Shown here in pieces: positions 31,154 through 34,753 of a stretch of DNA of 34,753 bases (the stretch's first letter is position 1; each line of letters opens with the position of its first letter). The stretch lies in the NCBI GenBank assembly GCA_963796125.1, contig CAWCKM010000008.1, positions 1-34,753 of the forward strand, read 5' to 3'. The stretch comes from DASPRG01 sp963796125. GTDB lineage: Bacteria > Nitrospirota > Thermodesulfovibrionia > Thermodesulfovibrionales > SM23-35. Below the pieces are notes generated by a model that was not told where the DNA came from, searched no databases, and saw only the letters and a list, made by a program, of their open reading frames with translations. A program made the position numbers and the translations under genes.

Positions 31154-31384
31154 ATGAAAGACTTAGTAGAAAGGATGGCGAAGGCTCTTGTAGACAAGCC
31201 TGAAGAGGTTGCTGTCACCGAGGTTGACGGAGAAAAGACAACTGTTTTCGAGCTCAGGGTCGCACAGAGCGACCTTGGAAAGGTTATAGGCAAGCAGGGA
31301 AAGACTGCCCGTGCAATGAGGACAATACTCAGTGCATCAGGAACTAAAATAGGCAAGCGTTGTGTGCTTGAAATTCTCGAATAA
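31154..31384 (+). CDS. khpA: KH-domain RNA-binding protein KhpA (YlqC family)
   Basis: The 76-residue protein consists of one KH domain, with the GKVIGKQGKTARAMRTIL loop (GxxG = GKQG) that contacts RNA. It lies 29 bp after rpsP with GGAGGTGGG as ribosome site, the conserved arrangement. KhpA proteins bind RNA, usually with a KhpB/Jag partner, which is not in the window. In many genomes rimM follows; here a terminator does. Confidence 0.93.
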   Translation: MKDLVERMAKALVDKPEEVAVTEVDGEKTTVFELRVAQSDLGKVIGKQGKTARAMRTILSASGTKIGKRCVLEILE

Positions 31385-31430
31385 AAAACAGCCTTAAGGG
31401 CTTAGTCCCTCACCTAACATAACAGTCAGG

Positions 31431-31472
31431 AAGTGGGAAGGAGGATCCCTTGCTTCCCACTTTTGTTTTTTA
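31431..31472 (+). terminator. Intrinsic terminator after khpA
   Basis: AAGTGGGAAG at 31431-31440 pairs exactly with CTTCCCACTT at 31453-31462 around a 12-base loop, and TTTTGTTTTTT follows. This is a classical rho-independent terminator. It ends the rpsP-khpA unit, so trmD-rplS-rnhB must have its own promoter or depend on readthrough. Confidence 0.85.
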
Positions 31473-31499
31473 AAAAGGTATAACACCGGGTCTTCATTT

Positions 31500-32237
31500 A
31501 TGAAATGTGATGTTATCACCATTTTCCCTGCAATTTTTCGTGCTTATTTCAATGAAGGTGTTGTTGGGAAGGCTCTTCAGAAGGAGCTTATCGAGGTAAG
31601 AGTCCACGACCTTCGTGATTATACAACAGACAAACACAGGACTGTTGATGACTACCCCTATGGCGGAGGTGCAGGCATGGTCATGAAACCTGCGCCTTTT
31701 TGTGATGCTGTTGAGACTGCATGCCCTGAAAGGACAGGGAGAAGGGTTGTCATGTTGAGCCCTGCAGGAGAAAAATTTGACCAGCATATGGCTGAAGAAC
31801 TTTCAGGAGAAACGAGGAGGATTGTATTCTTATGTGGAAGATATGAGGCTATAGACGAAAGGGTAAGGATAGCCCTTGTTGATGATGAAATTTCCATTGG
31901 AGATTATATCCTGACTGGTGGAGAATTAGCTGCCTTAGTTATAATAGATGCTGTTGCAAGAATAATTCCCGGAGTATTAGGAGATGAACGATCTGCAGAG
32001 GAGGATTCATTTTCAAGCGGCATTCTTGATTATCCTCATTACACACGTCCTCCTGTCTTCAGGGATATGCCGGTACCAGAGGTCTTGTTATCAGGAAACC
32101 ATAAGGAGATCTCCCGGTGGAGAAGAAAAGAAGCCTTGAGCCGTACATTAAAGAGAAGACCTGAGCTTCTTGACAGGATCAGGCTCAGTGATGAAGATTA
32201 TAGATTAATGAGTGAATTAAGGAGGGAAGTGCCATGA
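31500..32237 (+). CDS. trmD: tRNA (guanine(37)-N1)-methyltransferase TrmD
   Basis: TrmD methylates G37 of tRNAs to prevent frameshifting. The 245-residue protein has the SPOUT knot signatures DYPYGGGAGMVMKPAP, RIVFLCGRYEAIDERV and EISIGDYILTGGELAALVII, and the C-terminal SGNHKEISRWRRKEALSRTL. The frame is intact. The stop overlaps rplS in ATGA. RimM, normally coded immediately upstream, is absent here. Confidence 0.97.
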   Translation: MKCDVITIFPAIFRAYFNEGVVGKALQKELIEVRVHDLRDYTTDKHRTVDDYPYGGGAGMVMKPAPFCDAVETACPERTGRRVVMLSPAGEKFDQHMAEELSGETRRIVFLCGRYEAIDERVRIALVDDEISIGDYILTGGELAALVIIDAVARIIPGVLGDERSAEEDSFSSGILDYPHYTRPPVFRDMPVPEVLLSGNHKEISRWRRKEALSRTLKRRPELLDRIRLSDEDYRLMSELRREVP

Positions 32238-32617
32238 GCTTGCTCGGAGCTGTTGAAGAGAGTTTTAAAAGAAATATTACGGACTTCAATATCGGTGACA
32301 CGGTGAGGGTCTCAGTAAAAGTTGTCGAAGGTGACAAAGAAAGGATTCAGCCTTTCGAGGGCGTTGTGATTGCAAGACACGGTGGCGGAACGAGAGAGAC
32401 CTTCATGGTAAGAAAGATATCCTTTGGTATCGGAGTCGAAAGAATTTTTCCACTCCATTCTCCTGCTGTCGATAAAGTAGAGGTTCTCAAAAGAGGTCGT
32501 GTGAGAAGAGCCAAGCTTTACTATTTAAGAGGTAAAAAAGGCAAGGCGGCGAAAATCAAGGAACGCGAAAGAGAACCGGGATGGAAGGCGACCTCTACTG
32601 CTACGACGAATCCTTAA
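32234..32617 (+). CDS. rplS: 50S ribosomal protein bL19
   Basis: The protein contains VRVSVKVVEGDKERIQPFEG, VVIARHGGGTRETFMVRKIS and GIGVERIFPLHSPAVDKVEV, then RRAKLYYLRGKKGKAAKIKE, a full bL19. At 127 residues it is about ten longer than usual, the extra tail (PGWKATSTATTNP) being the stretch that overlaps rnhB by 37 bp. It is translationally coupled to trmD, with GGAGGGAAGTGCC before its ATG. Confidence 0.97.
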   Translation: MSLLGAVEESFKRNITDFNIGDTVRVSVKVVEGDKERIQPFEGVVIARHGGGTRETFMVRKISFGIGVERIFPLHSPAVDKVEVLKRGRVRRAKLYYLRGKKGKAAKIKEREREPGWKATSTATTNP

Positions 32618-33198
32618 GGAAAAAAGGATTCTTATGTATTGCCGGTCTTGATGAGGCTGGAAGAGGACCGCTTGCCGGTCCCGTTGTCGCTGCAGCGGTT
32701 ATCTTCTCTCATGACATAAGGATTAAGGGTCTCAGAGACTCGAAGAAAGTACCGGAAAAAGAGAGAGCATTTCTCTATGAAGAGATAATTCGTTTCTCGG
32801 CAGGTATCGGGATTGGCATTGTCGGACATGAAGAGATTGATCGTTTGAATATCCTCAGGGCTACGAAACTTGCAATGCAGCAAGCTGTGGAGAACCTTTC
32901 GAAACTGCCAGATTTACTCGTTATCGACGCTGTTTCCTTACCTTCAGTCAGGATAAAACAGTTTTCAATCATAAAGGGAGAAAGTATCAGCGCTTCCATA
33001 GCTGCTGCCTCAATAGTAGCGAAATGTGAGAGGGATAAAATCATGATGGAGTATCATCGTCAGTTCCCACAGTATCATTTCGATAAGCATAAAGGTTATT
33101 CCACGAAAGATCATCTCGATATGATAAGGATCTACGGCCCCTGTCCTATTCACAGAAAGAGCTTTCAGAGGGTAATGTCGTTGGAATTGCCGTTTTAA
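32581..33198 (+). CDS. rnhB: Ribonuclease HII
   Basis: RNase HII removes ribonucleotides from DNA and RNA-DNA hybrids. CIAGLDEAGRGPLAGPVVAA contains the first two acidic residues, LRDSKKVPEKER and DLLVIDAVSLP follow with the third, and SIAAASIVAKCERDKIM and HFDKHKGYSTKDHLDMI complete the family pattern. It has 205 residues. The ATG at 32581 lies inside rplS; a later start would cut into the N-terminal strand. YraN, often next, is absent, and repeats follow instead. Confidence 0.96.
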   Translation: MEGDLYCYDESLRKKGFLCIAGLDEAGRGPLAGPVVAAAVIFSHDIRIKGLRDSKKVPEKERAFLYEEIIRFSAGIGIGIVGHEEIDRLNILRATKLAMQQAVENLSKLPDLLVIDAVSLPSVRIKQFSIIKGESISASIAAASIVAKCERDKIMMEYHRQFPQYHFDKHKGYSTKDHLDMIRIYGPCPIHRKSFQRVMSLELPF

Positions 33199-33228
33199 AA
33201 AGTTTGGTTCATGAGACTTTTCTGTGAT

Positions 33229-33393
33229 CCCCTCTTTGGAAAAGAGGGGCAAGGGGAGATTTAAAAAATCACCAATACTCCCATGTTTTTTCAAAAATAC
33301 CCATATATTGTAAATACTTTTTATCAAAAGACATTGAAATTTGCTAACCAGTAATTTCTCAAATCCCCCTCTCCCTTTTCCAAAGGGGGCTAA
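33229..33393. repeat. Two hairpin-forming repeats after rnhB
   Basis: CCCCTCTTT at 33229-33237 pairs exactly with AAAGAGGGG at 33241-33249 (3-base loop), possibly ending the trmD-rplS-rnhB unit though no T-run follows. A related unit with CCCCCTCTCCC and CCAAAGGGGG arms lies at about 33363-33388. The first GATCCCCTCTTT unit and the second AAATCCCCCTCTCCCTTTTC unit are roughly inverted copies of each other across 33225-33393. No gene is visible in the 312-bp gap to gph. Confidence 0.55.
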
Positions 33394-33469
33394 TACCTGT
33401 TTTACAGTTCAGAATAAAGGACTGCTTAGCTCTGCTCACAATGACAATGATGTAGTGAACCCTTTTTCT

Positions 33470-33509
33470 GTCATTGCGAGGAGGTCGGAAAGACCGACGT
33501 GGCAATCTT
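33470..33509. repeat. GTCATTGCGAGGAG...GTGGCAATC palindromic repeat
   Basis: GTCATTGCGAGGAGGTCGG, then AAAGACCGACGTGGCAATCT, forms a stem with GGTCGG/CCGACC at the centre and ATTGC/GCAAT outside. This is a widespread intergenic repeat family in environmental bacteria. It ends right at the gph stop codon. Confidence 0.65.
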
Positions 33510-33510
33510 A

Positions 33511-34161
33511 TTACGTCTCTGATATCTCATTTACCAACGGTACAAGTTCTCTTATATCATCAATTATATAATCAGCTTCTGTGAGGGATTCTCTCGGTCT
33601 ATAACCATAGGTGACAGCAACAGTTTTTACACCAGCCTTTTTCCCTGCTTCTATATCATAATTACTGTCGCCTACGATGATTGATTCTTCAGGGCTTACA
33701 CCGAGTTTGGATATAACATAGAGAACAGGTACGGCTGAAGGCTTCCTTTCCCCTGCTGTGTCACTTCCAATGATGAGATCAAAATATTCCGAAAGCCCGA
33801 GTTCTTCAAGGAGCCTTTTTGAAAGGTCCTCCCTCTTATTGGATATGACTGCTTTCTTTACAGTGGTGAGATTCTCAAGGGTCTCTTTTACATGCGGGTA
33901 CTCTTTTGAATGTTCAATGAGATGCTCTGAATAATACTCAAGGAATCTGTTCATGACCTCACTCTTGAGATGCATTTTTTCCACAGGAAGGATTTTTTCC
34001 ACGAGTCTGCTGATACCTTCACCGATCAACTGTATAGTATCTTCTACAGTCAGGATTTTCATACCGTAAGGTTTAATGGCAAAATTCAGGGCATTCGTTA
34101 TGTCCTGTGCTGTATCAACGAGTGTACCATCGAGATCAAACATGATAAGTTTTATTGTCAT
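33511..34161 (-). CDS. gph: HAD-family phosphatase, phosphoglycolate phosphatase-like
   Basis: The 216-residue protein has all HAD motifs: IMFDLDGTLVDTAQDI (motif I, DxDGT), AVISNK (motif II), GERKPS with the lysine (motif III) and IIVGDSNYDIEAGKKAGVKT (motif IV). The helical cap between residues 16 and 85 is of the Gph/PPase type. It probably dephosphorylates 2-phosphoglycolate or another small phosphomonoester; specificity cannot be read from the sequence. It is a single gene convergent with rnhB. Confidence 0.88.
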   Translation of the reverse strand: MTIKLIMFDLDGTLVDTAQDITNALNFAIKPYGMKILTVEDTIQLIGEGISRLVEKILPVEKMHLKSEVMNRFLEYYSEHLIEHSKEYPHVKETLENLTTVKKAVISNKREDLSKRLLEELGLSEYFDLIIGSDTAGERKPSAVPVLYVISKLGVSPEESIIVGDSNYDIEAGKKAGVKTVAVTYGYRPRESLTEADYIIDDIRELVPLVNEISET

Positions 34162-34173
34162 GAAAAATTATAG

Positions 34174-34300
34174 CAGTGAAGAAGTGAGGAAGTGAAGAAG
34201 TGAGCGAAGGAGGAAGAGAAAAGAAGCGCTGCTTAAGAACAGACATTTCTTGTATCTTCATAAATACTTCATATTTTCTTCACGAGTTCTTCATAATTTT
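34174..34300. repeat. Purine-rich tandem repeat and complementary pyrimidine tract
   Basis: GTGAAGAAGTGAGGAA units repeat twice from about 34176 to 34208. About 60 bases later a tract with repeated CTTCATAA and TTCTTCAC units (to about 34300) is roughly complementary, so the whole could fold into a long imperfect hairpin. It lies upstream of gph on its strand and upstream of the DUF2934 gene on the other. Confidence 0.45.
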
Positions 34301-34405
34301 TATATATACTTCTCTTAAATAAAGTATTTTTCCTGACCTAATTAGCTTGCATGCTATGGTACGTCATGGATATTTGTAATCAAATTACATTAAGGAGCAT
34401 TAACT

Positions 34406-34642
34406 ATGAACGATGTTAATTTGTACGAGGAAATTTTTACGTTAGCACATCACCTCTATGAAAGGAGTGGACGGATAGAAGGGAGTGAGCTTAATAATTG
34501 GCTTGAGGCGGAGAGAATTGTGAGGACTTTACGGAAAATCGCAGGGCAGGATGGCAAAAGATACATTCTGGTAAATGTTCCAGAGACAAGATATGCTGAA
34601 AAGAGGAAAAAGAGAATGATGTTAACCCACGTAAAAAGATAG
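34406..34642 (+). CDS. DUF2934 domain protein
   Basis: The 78-residue protein starts at ATG with TAAGGAG 11 bases upstream. LAHHLYERSGRIEGSELNNW then LEAERIV matches the DUF2934 motif (a short helical hairpin ending in DWLEAE). The C-terminal half (GKRYILVNVPETRYAEKRKK) is basic and of unknown role. The function of the family is not known. No neighbour gives a hint, since the window ends about 110 bp later with no further gene visible. Confidence 0.7.
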   Translation: MNDVNLYEEIFTLAHHLYERSGRIEGSELNNWLEAERIVRTLRKIAGQDGKRYILVNVPETRYAEKRKKRMMLTHVKR

Positions 34643-34753
34643 CCTATAGAGCGATCACAAAGAGCCCGGAGACTATCTCTGACCGATGAAATTATTGTAT
34701 CTTTACGTTTATCGTTGATTTCTGCTAACAAATAATTTCTTCAGCTCTGTTGA

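Noticed and set aside
31385..31499. A possible degraded rimM between khpA and trmD
   Set aside because: The gap is only 115 bp, is mostly terminator, and no RimM motif is readable in any frame.

Overview
The window looks like a chromosomal contig from an uncultured, anaerobic or microaerophilic, moderately AT-rich Gram-negative-type bacterium. The gene content (octaheme cytochrome, flavodiiron protein, queH-DUF2905-spoIID-queA, phoH-HD-ybeY, rpsP-khpA-trmD-rplS-rnhB) suggests Nitrospirota (Thermodesulfovibrionia-like), but that placement is inference; no rRNA or tRNA is present to test it.

Layout. 1-5.3 kb: housekeeping genes (hydrogenase-protease-like gene, purM, surE, a COG2509 flavoprotein, pcm). 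5.4-9.1 kb: a minus-strand redox operon reading flavodiiron protein (fprA type) -> octaheme c-type cytochrome -> iron-sulfur flavoprotein/FMN reductase -> cysteine-free carboxymuconolactone-decarboxylase-like protein. 9.3-15.05 kb: argH, an LptM-like lipoprotein, gmhA and a ruvC-ruvA-ruvB operon. 15.05-23.4 kb: an accessory, repeat-rich island. It holds a duplicated copy of the end of the redox operon, a MerR regulator, an orphan TadG-like protein, DUF4258/DUF2283 and RHH/PIN toxin-antitoxin-like pairs, a nucleotide-cyclase-like gene with an unknown neighbour, and four sets of debris from a DNA-methylase C-terminus and HicA toxin. 23.5-34.7 kb: tightly overlapping conserved genes (queH, DUF2905, spoIID, queA, SPOR, phoH, PgpH-like HD, ybeY), then rpsP-khpA, a terminator, trmD-rplS-rnhB, gph and a DUF2934 gene.

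The most striking window-wide signal is the number of frame breaks in conserved genes. Thirteen genes are split by single-base changes: by my hand translation 17 are one extra base and one is one missing base, most of them in short homopolymers. Repairing each one restores the family's normal length and often a 4-bp overlap with the next gene, so I annotate these as single genes and suspect sequencing or assembly error rather than decay. A second theme is repeat DNA inside coding sequence: the signal peptide of the argH-linked lipoprotein, an in-frame insert in queA, and probably one in ybeY.

The best candidates for new biology are the flavodiiron/octaheme cytochrome/flavoprotein operon with its duplicated tail, and the cyclase-like gene with its unknown partner in the island.
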